From a virus, in IMG/VR virus record IMGVR_UViG_3300046167_000601, positions 1 to 29,466 of that record: a DNA stretch of 29,466 nt, one strand, 5' to 3'. Both the position numbers and the translations under genes were made by a program. Each line of letters starts with the position of its first letter. The first letter of the stretch is position 1. The notes below the pieces were generated by a model, which was not told the DNA's origin, made no database searches, and worked only from the letters and a program-made list of their open reading frames with translations. Positions 29,001-29,466 of this stretch are shown piece by piece.

Positions 29001-29466
29001 TTAGTCTTTTACAAATGTTCCGTTTACCATTCTCCCAGTTCTACCAGAAATCTCATCATAAGCAAACTGCATACAAGTTTCAATTGAAACACCGTTGAGT
29101 TCGGCAAGATTAGTAAGAACAACAACGCTATCACCAATAGCATCGATAATACCTTCTTTATCATTTTTAAGAAGGGATTGCGATAATTCCCCTGTTTCTT
29201 CATATAATTTTATTAATTGTGTTTTAGCATCTCCTTTATCTAAGATACCTTTTTCTTTAGCCCATTGCCTTATTAAGTCAAATATTTCTACATTGTTATG
29301 AGTAGGCTCGGCTATAAGTGCTTCATAAAAAGCTTTGTTATAAATATAGGTTCTGGTATCGTCATACATAGATTTATGTGAATTAGCTACCATCCATTTG
29401 ATTGAGTCATCGTTTATTGTAAAATCACCTAATGGCGTTTGCCAAGTTAAACCTACGTTTTTATTT
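29001..29466 (-). CDS. MazG-like nucleotide pyrophosphohydrolase (5' end missing)
   Basis: The frame is open from the right edge of the window: upstream of the ATG at 29393 it reads VGLTWQTPLGDFTINDDS and continues with KWMVANSHKS, so I treat the 5' end as outside the window. The MazG part is QLIKLYEETGELSQSLLKND (EExxE-type metal helix) followed by IIDAIGDSVVVLTNL (the DxxxD-type helix). Enzymes of this group hydrolyse (d)NTPs to monophosphates, cleaning the nucleotide pool, or reduce ppGpp; the substrate here is unknown. If the true start is the ATG at 29393, the protein is 130 aa. It leads the minus-strand block that includes ribonucleotide reductase. Confidence 0.75.
   Translation of the reverse strand, partial: NKNVGLTWQTPLGDFTINDDSIKWMVANSHKSMYDDTRTYIYNKAFYEALIAEPTHNNVEIFDLIRQWAKEKGILDKGDAKTQLIKLYEETGELSQSLLKNDKEGIIDAIGDSVVVLTNLAELNGVSIETCMQFAYDEISGRTGRMVNGTFVKD

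Overview
The window is a stretch of an AT-rich tailed-phage genome with podovirus-type virion genes. A long plus-strand block (about 1-25 kb) encodes virion and lysis proteins, and a convergent minus-strand block (about 25-29.5 kb) encodes nucleotide-metabolism and other small genes. The window starts inside the portal gene and ends inside a MazG-like gene, so it is an internal fragment. Start codons follow A/T-rich leaders such as aataaaaaaATG or tatattatattATG with almost no Shine-Dalgarno sequence. This is typical of Bacteroidetes (flavobacterial) genes and suggests such a host; that is inference. The protein set resembles marine uncultured podoviruses and the wider crAss-like/Cellulophaga podovirus style of gene order. 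I place it there from remembered sequence patterns, not from a search.

Plus strand in order: portal (partial); a small putative decoration protein; acidic scaffold-like protein; major capsid protein (inferred); a strong terminator hairpin; an unknown structural protein behind a related hairpin; two head-tail connector/ring proteins; a tail stabilization/receptor-binding protein of about 2,327 aa with a poly-Thr linker, Ig-like domains and Cys-bearing modules; a GT-A-type glycosyltransferase; a small virion-type protein; three internal virion/ejection candidates, the last about 1,979 aa; two tiny basic proteins; an M15 peptidase endolysin; and a small putative lipoprotein that could act as an o-spanin.

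Minus strand in transcription order (right to left): a MazG-like pyrophosphohydrolase, a small MazG-like/unknown protein, a PD-(D/E)XK nuclease, two tiny proteins (55 and 50 aa), NrdB, a small lipoprotein, a small coiled coil, and NrdA. Most genes overlap or abut, as in one operon. Together they would supply dNTPs, remove unwanted nucleotides and possibly process DNA.

The main caveat is that at least 15 single-base-type frame disruptions break six plus-strand genes: scaffold, capsid, connector, tail fibre and two internal virion proteins. In every case the protein resumes cleanly in another frame, often at a homopolymer, and most are +1 insertions. Long-read sequencing error is the best explanation, so I annotate the reconstructed full-length genes. 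There is no gene-free stretch above 300 bases, and I saw no tRNA, CRISPR array, insertion sequence, integrase or attachment site.

The most interesting leads are: a sigma-70 region 2-like segment inside the giant internal virion protein; an NrdB with Glu at the first metal-ligand position but the radical Tyr retained; a lipoprotein gene between nrdB and nrdA; a glycosyltransferase next to the fibre gene; a beta-rich module shared by the connector and the tail protein; and two sequence-related hairpins flanking the gene after the capsid gene.
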